Shown here: positions 1 through 6,897 of the stretch, piece by piece | How positions within the stretch are numbered: position 1 is the stretch's first letter | Layout: each line of letters starts with the position of its first letter | Source: Mytilisepta virgata | Taxonomy: Eukaryota > Mollusca > Bivalvia > Mytilida > Mytilidae | Direction of reading: 5' to 3' | Assembly: GCA_028015205.1 (NCBI GenBank) | Contig: CM051508.1 | Span: 12,728,001 to 12,792,000, forward strand | Length of the DNA: 64,000 nucleotides | Notes under the pieces: model-generated | What the model was told of the DNA's origin: nothing | What the model saw: the letters and a program-made list of their open reading frames with translations, nothing else | Databases searched by the model: none | Position numbers and translations under genes: made by a program

Positions 1-519
1 TGCTATTGATGCTGATGATATTGACGATATTCTCGCCTTCCGCGTAGCCATTAGTGCTTCGATCGTAGGCATCCGACTCTCGAATCCAAGCACCGGACTG
101 ATGCTATTGGGCACGTCGAAATCCACTTGATAATTTCTGGCGAGAGTGAGGGTCGCTCTCAGCGTCGCGCGATTGGCATCGAGAAGGATCTTAGCCTTAT
201 GCTTATTAAGCCGCAATTGTCGTTGGATCTCATCATTGATATCGTCGATTCCATAGGAGCCAGTGCTCAGCTCGACGGGAAACCAGCTTGCCCCTTCATC
301 GGGAGAATAGCGGAAGGAATTATTTCCCGCATGAATATTGGGGATGGAGTAGTAGGTCTCCAGATTCACGAGAGCCATCTCGTAAGATTTCTCCTCGCGC
401 AGCTGGAGGGGCGGATTGAAGCGAGTCAAGATCTGACTATCGTTTCCAGAGACGATGAAGGAGAACCCGTGCTTGGGCTCCGTATTGGTGGCGATTTTCG
501 GCAAAAGTGAAGCGTCCAT
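1..519 (-). CDS. Candidate minor (penton-like) capsid protein, 3' part outside window, frame broken
   Basis: A minus-strand frame starts at 519 and runs off the left edge. It begins with MDASLLPKIATN and contains the segment ALVNLETYYSIPNI at about residues 49-62, followed by a beta-rich sequence (W-F-P-V-E-L, G-S-Y-G-I-D-D-I-N). I associate this kind of sequence with the second, smaller capsid-type protein that sits beside the major capsid gene in animal Polintons, which suggests a single-jelly-roll vertex protein; this is an inference. The start is fixed by an exact TAGATAAATG motif at 526-517. The frame appears shifted near 76-82, where a CTCT dinucleotide repeat on the plus strand looks expanded by 2 bp: conserved-looking coding continues in another frame to the window edge. 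It could be a decayed copy or an assembly error. Confidence 0.5.
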   Translation of the reverse strand, partial: MDASLLPKIATNTEPKHGFSFIVSGNDSQILTRFNPPLQLREEKSYEMALVNLETYYSIPNIHAGNNSFRYSPDEGASWFPVELSTGSYGIDDINDEIQRQLRLNKHKAKILLDANRATLRATLTLARNYQVDFDVPNSISPVLGFESRMPTIEALMATRKARISSISSASIA

Positions 520-526
520 TTATCTA
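517..526 (-). promoter_or_regulatory. TAGATAAATG start-codon motif (penton-like gene)
   Basis: This is an exact copy of the motif, and its last three bases are the ATG at 519-517. It lies in the 14-bp gap after the major capsid gene. Confidence 0.6.
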
Positions 527-533
527 AGCCTCC

Positions 534-1823
534 TCAGAAGACGACGCTCATCTTCTGGCCGTCGGATTCGAATTGGAGGATTCGATCGGAAATGACCAGG
601 GCGAAGGCTTGAGTATTGGCAGGGACGTTGCGCTCGAATTCGGCTCGGATCTGGATATCCACCGTCGACTCTTTCAATCGCTCGGACTGATGGCTCACGT
701 CGATGACGAATAGGGGATAGAGATCGATGAAGTCGGAGGGATTGATGCCACCATTGCTGAGCAGACTTTCCATGCTATGGAATTTCTTGCGGAATTCGGC
801 GGCCTCCTTATAGACCCTAGCGACCCTGCATTGGGAGAAGCCGGCATTGAAATCCACGGCGGGATATCGCTCCGCATTGAGGGTCACATGGATATTTCGC
901 AATCGGCAGTGGTCGAAGACGGCGGCATTATGCAGCTGATCGTTGCTCCTATCCGTTTGGAAGGCGACGATGATCCATCGCGGTTTCTCACGTCCACTTT
1001 TAGCGGCCAGACGCCATTGGAATTGTGAGGTCTGAGGCACGGCTATGGAGTCGCACTGCCTCATGCGAAATCCGCAACCGATCTTCGTCTTGCTCTGGAT
1101 GGTCTTATAGAGCCGCAGCTTCTTTTCGTCGGAGGGAATGACGTGGGGGACGAACCAGGAAATCTTGCTCAAGACTATCTTGGCCACGTCGTTGACGGCG
1201 GCGGCTCGGAGGATGGCATTGGCATCCGAATCGCGCACCATGGAGAGCTCGTGCTTGAATCCGTAGACGATCTTATCGTAATCCTCGGCAAAGCCAAAGA
1301 CGTGCTTGAGAGGGATGGAGAAGGAAAAGGATCCCTTATTGACCGGCTTGGTGACGATATATCCGTGGCGTGCCGCGAATCCGACGTTTTCTGCCTCAGC
1401 ATCTGCCGTGGAGTCTTTGAACCATAGCTGGTTGAGGCCTTGCGATTTGGAGAAATCGTCGGGATACGTCAGCATCCCTAGCATGGTGGTGGCGATGCCT
1501 GGATCGTTGAGATGCTCGATCTGCTGGCCGGACAGTCGGTAGCTGATGCTTCGGAAGAGAAACATGACGCCGTTATGGACGAGCGATACGAGATTGTCGT
1601 CGGCATACGCAGTGCCATCATTCTTCTGAAGTCGGCCTTCGATCAAGAGATAGCTTTCGGAGGGATGAAGGAAGAGATCCTGAGTCTCGATATTGATGCG
1701 TATCTCTGCGCCGGCATTATTCAGCTGCGCCCCGGCTTGAGGTTCGTATTCGTGAACCTGATATTCCTGGAGACTTTCATCGAAAGTCAGTCCTTCGGTG
1801 ATAGAGAGCATATCGGCCATCAT
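534..1823 (-). CDS. MCP: Double-jelly-roll major capsid protein (MCP)
   Basis: The 429-residue protein opens with MMADMLSITEGLTFDES and contains SLVHNGVMFLFRSISYRLSG near residues 81-100 and LLSNGGINPSDFIDLYPLFV near 355-375. I recognise this as the animal Polinton/adintovirus family that databases call double jelly roll-like domain proteins, the capsid building block of these elements. It lies between a small basic protein and the penton-like candidate, the usual place for the structural genes. Two ATG codons are available, 1823 and 1820; either is compatible with the TATAGATAAATATATG motif just upstream. The frame is intact, which argues for a recent insertion. Assembly into particles is inferred from the family, not from this sequence. 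Confidence 0.75.
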   Translation of the reverse strand: MMADMLSITEGLTFDESLQEYQVHEYEPQAGAQLNNAGAEIRINIETQDLFLHPSESYLLIEGRLQKNDGTAYADDNLVSLVHNGVMFLFRSISYRLSGQQIEHLNDPGIATTMLGMLTYPDDFSKSQGLNQLWFKDSTADAEAENVGFAARHGYIVTKPVNKGSFSFSIPLKHVFGFAEDYDKIVYGFKHELSMVRDSDANAILRAAAVNDVAKIVLSKISWFVPHVIPSDEKKLRLYKTIQSKTKIGCGFRMRQCDSIAVPQTSQFQWRLAAKSGREKPRWIIVAFQTDRSNDQLHNAAVFDHCRLRNIHVTLNAERYPAVDFNAGFSQCRVARVYKEAAEFRKKFHSMESLLSNGGINPSDFIDLYPLFVIDVSHQSERLKESTVDIQIRAEFERNVPANTQAFALVISDRILQFESDGQKMSVVF

Positions 1824-1836
1824 ATATTTATCTATA
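1818..1836 (-). promoter_or_regulatory. TATAGATAAAT motif before MCP, contains upstream stop codon
   Basis: The sense strand reads TATAGATAAATATATGATG. The TAA at 1830-1828 inside it is the stop codon of the 115-residue gene upstream, so one stretch serves as gene end and promoter-like start element. Confidence 0.55.
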
Positions 1837-2175
1837 GCGCTGGACGAAGTCGTGGATGGTGGCGATGCCCCCGCCCGAGATGAGATTATTGAGACGGGCT
1901 TGCTGCTGCGAAGTCCTCTTGGCCTTGGGGGTAGGTGCTGGGGGAAGATTTTTCTTACGACTCATTCGATGGACGACGTGATCCACCGCCTTGCTCGCGC
2001 CTTTCTCCACACCTTTCAGAGCAGCATTGGAAGCGGCGCTCACGGCCTTGCTACCCAACGTCTTGGCGGCGGAGGAGGAAAGCACACGTCCAGCAAGATT
2101 GGCGATCGTATCGAAAAGGCCTTTTCCGCCGACTGCATACTTTCGACGATATCCGTGACTCACTACTAAAGGCAT
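1828..2175 (-). CDS. Small basic, Ala/Gly-rich protein, possible virion core or minor capsid protein
   Basis: The 115-residue protein is rich in Lys, Arg, Ala and Ser. The N-terminus is basic (HGYRRKYAVGGKG), followed by an alanine-rich helical stretch (about residues 30-65) with amphipathic character (NAALKGVEKGASKAVDHVV), a second basic patch (RMSRKKNLPPAPTPKAKR) and a C-terminal segment with SGGGIATI. Small basic proteins next to the MCP in adenovirus-like elements often bind DNA in the particle or disrupt membranes, as adenoviral core proteins and pVI do. I cannot assign it to a named family, so the role is inference from composition and position. It ends 4 bp before the MCP start. Confidence 0.55.
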   Translation of the reverse strand: MPLVVSHGYRRKYAVGGKGLFDTIANLAGRVLSSSAAKTLGSKAVSAASNAALKGVEKGASKAVDHVVHRMSRKKNLPPAPTPKAKRTSQQQARLNNLISGGGIATIHDFVQRYR

Positions 2176-2190
2176 CGTAAATTTATTTAG
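2173..2190 (-). promoter_or_regulatory. Variant start motif CTAAATAAAT before small basic gene
   Basis: The sense strand reads CTAAATAAATTTACGATG. The TAA at 2189-2187 is the stop codon of the DUF8207-like gene upstream. Confidence 0.45.
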
Positions 2191-3050
2191 AGGAGCTTCC
2201 GATGCAGCTTCTCGTACTCATTCCTGCTGATATGGCCGAACTTCTTCATGGCGTCGAGGATGGCCACGATTTCGTTGTGCACCCCATTATTTCCAGCCTG
2301 ATAGGCGGCAGCGCAAAGATCGAGACGATCCAGCAGCTGGTTGAAGCATTTGGGGAGGAAGACGGTCGAAACCCCATTCCCATACTTATCTTGCTTATAG
2401 AGGTAGGAGACGATCTCCTTCCATTTCCGACTTTTGCTGGCCTTGGGGGTCTGCGAGAGCGAAGAATTGCCTTGATACATGGCATTGGATACTCGCAGGA
2501 TATCACCATAGGTATGCAGGTCCTCCACGTCGAAATCTTTGGGATTCTTCAGGACCATGAGCTCCCACAGGCCGGGGGTACCCTTATAGCGCTCGCAATC
2601 GACGAAGATATCGTCTCGATCGAAAGTGACGGGCAGACTTCCGATCATGATGGAGCCGTCTTCCACTCGCAATCCAAAGGTATGGTCGGCCTTGGGAGTC
2701 ATACTGAGCTGAAGATAGTGGGCGGCTCGCGGACCGAGGTTGGTTTTCAAAGCTTGCTCGATGGCAAGCGGATCGTCATCTTCGCCCTCGGCGGCAGGGA
2801 GAGGAGGAGGAAGGGCAGGCACCGGGGCGGGTAGAGCGAGTGGGATATCTTCGATCTTTTTGGTGATCTGGGAGGCAGTCTCCTTTTGCGTCTCGACCAC
2901 GGGCTTGAATATCTTGGAGAGATCGCGGCTGAGCCCGATCTTATCTAGGCGACGCTGCATATCGCTGGCCTGGATGCTGCGCTTGGTCTCTTGCAAATCC
3001 CTGGCAAGCGCCTCACGCTGCTTGGGATCAGTGATCTTGATAAACGTCAT
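2187..3050 (-). CDS. DUF8207-like Polinton protein of unknown role
   Basis: The 287-residue protein has a helical, charged N-terminal third (about residues 1-65), a proline-rich linker (LPAPVPALPPPLP near 72-85), and a compact domain from about 105 to the end. That domain carries FGLRVEDGSIMIG, YKGTPGLWELMVL, and late motifs around RKWKEIVSYLY and AAAYQAGNNGVHNE. I recognise the pattern of a G-T-P-G-L-W-E-L core, an N-A-M-Y element and an A-G-N-N-G-x-x-N-E tail as the DUF8207-type family common in animal Polintons. The family label is from memory and the function is unknown. The frame is intact and is preceded by TATAAATTAAATG, a looser form of the element's start motif. Its position between the zinc protein and the capsid genes suggests a virion or packaging role. 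Confidence 0.65.
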   Translation of the reverse strand: MTFIKITDPKQREALARDLQETKRSIQASDMQRRLDKIGLSRDLSKIFKPVVETQKETASQITKKIEDIPLALPAPVPALPPPLPAAEGEDDDPLAIEQALKTNLGPRAAHYLQLSMTPKADHTFGLRVEDGSIMIGSLPVTFDRDDIFVDCERYKGTPGLWELMVLKNPKDFDVEDLHTYGDILRVSNAMYQGNSSLSQTPKASKSRKWKEIVSYLYKQDKYGNGVSTVFLPKCFNQLLDRLDLCAAAYQAGNNGVHNEIVAILDAMKKFGHISRNEYEKLHRKLL

Positions 3051-3060
3051 TTAATTTATA
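3048..3060 (-). promoter_or_regulatory. Variant start motif TATAAATTAAATG (DUF8207-like gene)
   Basis: This AT-rich, TATA-like sequence runs directly into the start codon. It is the only AT-rich stretch between GC-rich coding DNA and the GC-rich 22-bp repeats upstream. Confidence 0.45.
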
Positions 3061-3070
3061 GCATCGCCCA

Positions 3071-3158
3071 ACGCCCCTAAGCGATGGATCGAACGCCCCT
3101 AAGCGATGGATCGAACGCCCCTAAGCGATTGGACGAACGCCCCTAAGCGATGGATCGA
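3071..3158. repeat. Four tandem copies of a 22-bp GC-rich unit
   Basis: The unit is acgcccctaagcgatgga followed by tcga. Copies start at 3071, 3093, 3115 and 3137; three are identical and the third has a few changes. This is the only tandem repeat in the element and sits in its only sizeable intergenic gap (3051-3228), together with a hairpin. A copy-number-variable spacer, a protein-binding array or a replication/packaging site are all possible. Confidence 0.9.
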
Positions 3159-3177
3159 TCGCCCCCATCTCCCATGC

Positions 3178-3209
3178 TTTTTGCCTCCTGCCTCAGCGGG
3201 ATGCAAAAA
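3178..3209. terminator. Hairpin downstream of zinc protein gene
   Basis: TTTTTGC (3178-3184) pairs with GCAAAAA (3203-3209). The intervening sequence can pair further (CCTGC with GCGGG, one G-T pair). It lies 20-50 bp past the stop codon of the 3229-3684 gene and could end its transcript. Confidence 0.4.
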
Positions 3210-3228
3210 CCTTGGATTCCCGAAGATC

Positions 3229-3684
3229 CTACGCATTCTCCATGCATTCGGGGGAGCAGAAAATTTCCACCCTCTCCTCCTGGATACAATGCAAAGCCTT
3301 GCCGCGGGCGATCGAGACTCCGCACCGGCAGCATGCCTCGGGAAAAAGCTTCGAATGCCTATTACACTTATCACTGCCCGATATGGAGGGATACGTGCAC
3401 TGATGGCCGCGGACGGTCTTGATGCAGCATGGGGGTCCGGGCGGTGGCTTAGATTTGCGATTGGAGTGAGAATTATAGGTCCTTCCTTCGAAATCCTGAT
3501 CATCGAGGCGGCTAGCATATCTTTCAGCACCGCATCGACTGCAGCTATAGCCTGGGATCTCATGGTTGATAAGCACACGCTCCCACTGGTGCTTGCATTT
3601 AGGGGGTGGTAGTGGGGACTCTGGAGTATTCTCCTGATCCAAGTCTCGTTGATTCTCCAGGAAAAATTCCTTCAAGTGATCCAT
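3229..3684 (-). CDS. Cys/His-rich zinc-binding protein
   Basis: The 151-residue protein has an acidic, helical start (about 1-20) and then several metal-binding pairs. These are C48-x2-C51 (SCSRCG), a knuckle C87-x8-C96-x10-C107-x2-H110, C118/C119 with C121, H132-C133, and C143-x3-C147 (CSPEC). The repeated CxxC and CxxH spacings point to three small zinc sites. The central knuckle has the same layout as one near the N-terminus of the element's DNA polymerase. I do not recognise a named family. Binding of nucleic acid or a role in late gene control would fit, but this is inference. It starts 8 bp after the ATPase stop codon. Confidence 0.6.
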   Translation of the reverse strand: MDHLKEFFLENQRDLDQENTPESPLPPPKCKHQWERVLINHEIPGYSCSRCGAERYASRLDDQDFEGRTYNSHSNRKSKPPPGPPCCIKTVRGHQCTYPSISGSDKCNRHSKLFPEACCRCGVSIARGKALHCIQEERVEIFCSPECMENA

Positions 3685-3695
3685 TCTTTATCTTA
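3682..3695 (-). promoter_or_regulatory. Variant start motif TAAGATAAAGAATG (zinc protein)
   Basis: The first three bases (TAA, 3695-3693) are the stop codon of the ATPase gene and the last three are the ATG of the zinc protein, so the junction is compressed into 14 bp. Confidence 0.5.
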
Positions 3696-4457
3696 GACTC
3701 GATAGAATTCGTCTAGATTGCATCGATATTTCCCCGCCGTCTTGGAGCTCGTGAGATCGATGGTCATGAATCCGTGAGGCTTGAACCAGCAGTGGTCGCA
3801 CAGGGCATCGAACTGGGTCGGGGTGAGATCGCCGCAATGATCTCGGCGGATATGGTCCCGATTCTTGGCATCCTGATCGAAGAGGCAGATGAAATTGGCA
3901 TTCTCTCGGATCGATTGCCGCGGGAGCTTGAAGTAATTTTGGCAAAGGTAGAAGCAATCCACATTATTATGCCGACCGCGCACGTAATAATCTTCGCACT
4001 TGCTCTGCTTGCTCAGCATCAGATCGTCGAAGACCATGAGATTTTTGCGAGTGGGATCGAGATCTCGGGGATCGGGCACGTCGCTCGCCTCCTCGAAGAA
4101 GAAAGCTTCGATGCCGCTAGGCTTGGACGGCGGCTTCATCATCTGCACGACGTCGACCAAAGAGTGGGGATAGCGATCCTTGATGGAGAGAAGGTCGCGG
4201 ATATCGTCTTTCGAAAATCCTTTTCCCAGCGCCTGCCGCAGCAGCTGATAGATGGGCTGATGGAGCGATTTTCCGAAGACGTAGAGGCGATCGTAATCGA
4301 GCCATCCATCGCGCAGGAGGAGATTATTCAGCAGAGTCGTCTTGCCGCAATCCGATTTCCCGATGATCAGTCCTCGGATGGATCGCTGTGGGAGGAGAAA
4401 ATGGTTTTGCCGACGACTCGTGGCAGGCTCATCATAGGTAAGGTCTTCAACGTCCAT
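3693..4457 (-). CDS. ATP: FtsK/HerA-type genome-packaging ATPase
   Basis: The 254-residue P-loop ATPase is expected to pump DNA into the capsid. Walker A is GKSDCGKT at residues 33-40, preceded by hydrophobic RGLII. Walker B is NLMVFDDL at 139-146 with acidic D144 and D145. A third block, RGRHNNVDCFYLCQNYF at 160-176, carries the polar sensor residues typical of the packaging ATPases of Polintons, virophages and other DJR viruses. Length and motif order fit that family. The start at 4457 is set by an exact TAGATAAATG motif and by the divergent integrase 13 bp away. The frame is intact. Identification is firm from motifs; its activity here is inferred. Confidence 0.85.
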   Translation of the reverse strand: MDVEDLTYDEPATSRRQNHFLLPQRSIRGLIIGKSDCGKTTLLNNLLLRDGWLDYDRLYVFGKSLHQPIYQLLRQALGKGFSKDDIRDLLSIKDRYPHSLVDVVQMMKPPSKPSGIEAFFFEEASDVPDPRDLDPTRKNLMVFDDLMLSKQSKCEDYYVRGRHNNVDCFYLCQNYFKLPRQSIRENANFICLFDQDAKNRDHIRRDHCGDLTPTQFDALCDHCWFKPHGFMTIDLTSSKTAGKYRCNLDEFYRV

Positions 4458-4473
4458 TTATCTATATAAAATG
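4455..4473. promoter_or_regulatory. 13-bp divergent promoter between ATPase and integrase
   Basis: The plus strand from 4455 to 4473 reads CATTTATCTATATAAAATG. On the minus strand this is TATAGATAAATG ending in the ATPase ATG. On the plus strand it is TCTATATAAAATG ending in the integrase ATG. One 13-bp spacer therefore serves two genes in opposite directions. Confidence 0.6.
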
Positions 4474-5898
4474 GGAATGTATTGCTTGAAGTGCAAGAAG
4501 AAGACGGAGACGAATAATCTCGCCGTGATCACGAGCGATGACGGACGGCGGCGGCGAAAGGTGGGGATCTGCGCCGAGTGTGGTGTGCGAAAGTCGCAAT
4601 TCATCAAGACGGAGAGGGGAGCCGGACTCATGAATAAAATGATCAATCGGCTGCCCGTTGAGATGCATCTGCCGGGGCATAATTTCACCGGTCCGGGGAC
4701 CAGACTCAGCCAGCGACTCAATGCCGACGGCACCCCCAAACCTTGGTCCATACCTATCAATCGAGTCGATGAGGCCGCCTATCGGCACGATCTTTGCTAT
4801 GCCAAGCACAAGGATACGACCGCACGAAATTCGATCTGCGATAAGACGATGCTAGCCTCCCTCGATGCTATCCCCAATCCCACCGCGCGCGAGCGCCTCG
4901 AGCGTGGCATCGCCAGACCCATCATCGGCACCAAAGCACGATTTGGGCTGGGCGTGGGAAAAAAAAAAGTCCAATGGTCGGATAAGCTAGCCGAAGAGCT
5001 GCACAAGCCAGTCCGACGCAAATTTCAGAAGCGCCGCGTGGTGGTAGGTGGGGTGGATGATACCTGGGCTGCCGATCTCGTAGATATGAGCGCCTTCTCC
5101 CGCGATAACCGAGGCTTCAAATACCTTCTGAGCATCATCGACGTCTTCTCCAAGTACGGCTGGTTGGTGCCGCTCAAGGATAAAAAAGGCGCCACGGTGC
5201 GAGATGCCTTCCGGACCGTCTTCAAGGATCGCACGCCCGAGAAGCTATGGACCGATAAGGGCACGGAATTTTATAATCGCGAGGTGAAGGATCTGCTCCG
5301 GAAGCACGACGTCGATCTCTACTCTACCGAGAACGAAGAGAAATCGAGCGTGGTGGAGCGCTGGAATCGTACCATGAAGGAGAAGATGTTCAAATACTTT
5401 TCGGCCAATTCCACGCGCGCCTACCTCCCTGTCCTGGACGATCTCGTTCGCCAATATAATACCTCCAAGCATCGATCCATCAAGATGACCCCCACCGCCG
5501 CCAGCCAGAAAGAGCACGAAGCCAAAGTCTTCTGGAATCTCTACGGAGACCTTCCGCCCATGCAGCCTCAGCGATTCAAAGTCGGCGATCAGGTCCGAAT
5601 CACAAAGAAGAAGGGCATCTTCGAGAAGGGATATACTCCGCGCTGGACGGAGGAGATCTTTACCATCGCCCAGGCCCTAGCGACGCAGCCGCCCACCTAT
5701 CGTCTCAAAGACTACAAGGGTGAGGAAATCAAAGGATCCTTTTACGAGCCCGAGCTCCAGCGCACCGACCAGGATATCTTTCGCATCGAGAAAATCTTGA
5801 GCCGACGCATCCGGAATGGGGAGAAAGAAATCCGCGTCCAGTGGAGAGGCTATCCCAAAACCTTCAATTCCTGGGTCAAGGAGTCCGACTGGCAATAG
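4471..5898 (+). CDS. INT: Zinc ribbon - phospholipase A2 - DDE integrase - chromodomain fusion
   Basis: This 475-residue protein is the only plus-strand gene of the element. Residues 1-45 form a zinc ribbon (C5-x2-C8 and C34-x2-C37). Residues about 65-130 resemble the parvovirus-type phospholipase A2: calcium loop NFTGPGT at 71-77 and an HDLCY motif with H106/D107. Residues about 195-310 are a retroviral-type integrase core with D202 (WAADLVDM), D262 (WTDKGTEF) and E296 (VVERWNRT). An SH3-like segment follows (368-402), then a chromodomain (436-474, FRIEKIL to WVKESDW). Integrase would insert the element; the phospholipase could open membranes during entry. In relatives I remember, the zinc ribbon-PLA2 part and the integrase are separate genes. 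Here they join at 4959-4968, a run of ten A coding Lys, so a fusion or a slippage site is possible. Confidence 0.85.
   Translation: MGMYCLKCKKKTETNNLAVITSDDGRRRRKVGICAECGVRKSQFIKTERGAGLMNKMINRLPVEMHLPGHNFTGPGTRLSQRLNADGTPKPWSIPINRVDEAAYRHDLCYAKHKDTTARNSICDKTMLASLDAIPNPTARERLERGIARPIIGTKARFGLGVGKKKVQWSDKLAEELHKPVRRKFQKRRVVVGGVDDTWAADLVDMSAFSRDNRGFKYLLSIIDVFSKYGWLVPLKDKKGATVRDAFRTVFKDRTPEKLWTDKGTEFYNREVKDLLRKHDVDLYSTENEEKSSVVERWNRTMKEKMFKYFSANSTRAYLPVLDDLVRQYNTSKHRSIKMTPTAASQKEHEAKVFWNLYGDLPPMQPQRFKVGDQVRITKKKGIFEKGYTPRWTEEIFTIAQALATQPPTYRLKDYKGEEIKGSFYEPELQRTDQDIFRIEKILSRRIRNGEKEIRVQWRGYPKTFNSWVKESDWQ
4959..4968 (+). other. A10 run at the PLA2/integrase junction
   Basis: Ten consecutive A fall exactly between the phospholipase-like region and the integrase region. 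Such a run can cause polymerase or ribosome slippage and is also a common assembly-error site. Confidence 0.6.
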
Positions 5899-5906
5899 TA
5901 TCAAGC

Positions 5907-5935
5907 TTTCTCGTCCTCTCGGTCAGGACGGGAAA
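5907..5935. terminator. Hairpin between convergent integrase and fibre genes
   Basis: TTTCTCGTCCT (5907-5917) can pair with AGGACGGGAAA (5925-5935), an 11-bp stem with one G-T pair and a 7-nt loop. It fills most of the 48-bp gap between two converging genes and would form in both transcripts. Confidence 0.5.
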
Positions 5936-5946
5936 GGCTGCTTAGA

Positions 5947-6471
5947 TTATCCAAGTAGCTCCTTAACCCTATCAATGTATGCTTCCTCCTCAGATACGGC
6001 ATCTAGCTCGCGCCGTGACCTACTTCCCTTATTCTTCAGCTCGAGATCGTTCATCCTACTGGTGATATTCATGACGAGATCCTGCCAATTCTTCGCATAC
6101 CATCCTTTGGTCACCGGCTCATCCGCCTCCTCCGGCACTGGGAGATTCAAGATCGAGTGGCCCCGCATATCTATATTACCATTCATCGCGCCGCCCACCA
6201 TGGGTAAGCACTTAGCCACTTCTTTCTCGATTCCCTCCAAGCGTTTCTCCTTTTCCTCGAACGCTTTCCAGACTTTTTCGACCTCTGCCTCCAGCTCATC
6301 GATATCCTTCTGGCCATCTTTCAATTGCAGATTGACCCAGCGCTTCGTTACGGCGTCCGAGCTGTCCTGGGGAAACCCCAAGCTAGTGATGCGATGATCA
6401 TTCATATCGAGATCCTGGAGCATCCGCCATATGGGCATGCGCTTCCTCGAGTGAGATCCAAACTTATCCAT
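5947..6471 (-). CDS. Fibre-like protein with duplicated collar motif and coiled coil
   Basis: The 174-residue protein has two similar segments: residues 21-46 (LDMNDHRITSLGFP then DAVTKRWV) and 100-125 (IDMRGHSILNLPVP then EPVTKGWY). Between them lies a charged heptad-like stretch (about 52-88, rich in E, K and L) expected to form a coiled coil. The pattern L/I-D-M-x-x-x-x-I-x-x-L-x-x-P followed by D/E-x-V-T-K resembles the repeated joints of phage tail-fibre and other trimeric spike proteins. I infer a trimeric attachment fibre at the capsid vertex. The C-terminal third is helical and charged. The start has an exact TATAGATAAATG motif. No receptor-binding domain is recognisable. Confidence 0.55.
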   Translation of the reverse strand: MDKFGSHSRKRMPIWRMLQDLDMNDHRITSLGFPQDSSDAVTKRWVNLQLKDGQKDIDELEAEVEKVWKAFEEKEKRLEGIEKEVAKCLPMVGGAMNGNIDMRGHSILNLPVPEEADEPVTKGWYAKNWQDLVMNITSRMNDLELKNKGSRSRRELDAVSEEEAYIDRVKELLG

Positions 6472-6480
6472 TTATCTATA
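6469..6480 (-). promoter_or_regulatory. TATAGATAAATG motif (fibre-like gene)
   Basis: This is an exact motif ending in the ATG. Its internal TAG (6478-6476) is the stop codon of the protease gene. Confidence 0.6.
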
Positions 6481-6889
6481 GTCCGAAGATCACGTCTTCG
6501 AGCGTCCGACCTTCCGATAGGAGCTTCAGGACGTGCAGGCAAAAGTGTCCGCAGACCACGTCGCCGCGCCGCTGGAGCTCATCGGTATTATATCGAATCT
6601 CCGGCCGCAGATAGTCGATCATCTCGTCGGGCGGAGGCAGGCCGTAAGGATCGAAGTATACTTTTTGTCCTTCGCGCTTATGCCAGCACGTCCAGTGCGT
6701 GCCGGGACCATCGCTATCGTCGTGATTCAGGATGCCGCATTCAATGGGATGGGGTCTGGAAGGTAAGGCATCGCGCATGAATATTCCTCTGAATCGAGGG
6801 ATGCCTAGGGCTGAGGCGGCTTCCTCAAGCTCTACGTTGGAGAGGGGCTTATGGGGAAGGAGGAGGCCGTGCACGCGTATGCTGCTCAT
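6476..6889 (-). CDS. PRO: Adenain-like cysteine protease (PRO)
   Basis: The 137-residue protein has the layout of the adenovirus/Ulp1-type maturation protease. Catalytic H65 lies in GTHWTCWH, the acidic residue D80 in VYFDPYG, a candidate oxyanion Gln is Q106, and nucleophile C113 lies in VVCGHFCLHVL. Order and spacing fit the C5 family, and the protein is short but complete. It would cleave capsid precursors during particle maturation. It starts 4 bp after the polymerase stop codon, and an exact TAGATAAATG motif fixes the start at 6889. The frame is intact. Confidence 0.8.
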   Translation of the reverse strand: MSSIRVHGLLLPHKPLSNVELEEAASALGIPRFRGIFMRDALPSRPHPIECGILNHDDSDGPGTHWTCWHKREGQKVYFDPYGLPPPDEMIDYLRPEIRYNTDELQRRGDVVCGHFCLHVLKLLSEGRTLEDVIFGL

Positions 6890-6897
6890 TTATCTAA
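6887..6897 (-). promoter_or_regulatory. TTAGATAAATG motif (protease gene)
   Basis: This exact motif ends in the ATG. Its TAG (6896-6894) is also the stop codon of the polymerase gene. Confidence 0.6.

Noticed and set aside
3071..3158. CRISPR array
   Set aside because: The 22-bp units are directly adjacent with no spacers, inside a eukaryotic mobile element.
3774..4469. Long plus-strand frame opposite the ATPase
   Set aside because: It mirrors an intact, motif-bearing gene in GC-rich DNA. The same holds for 2202-2834, 8607-9119, 9815-10381 and 11012-11779.
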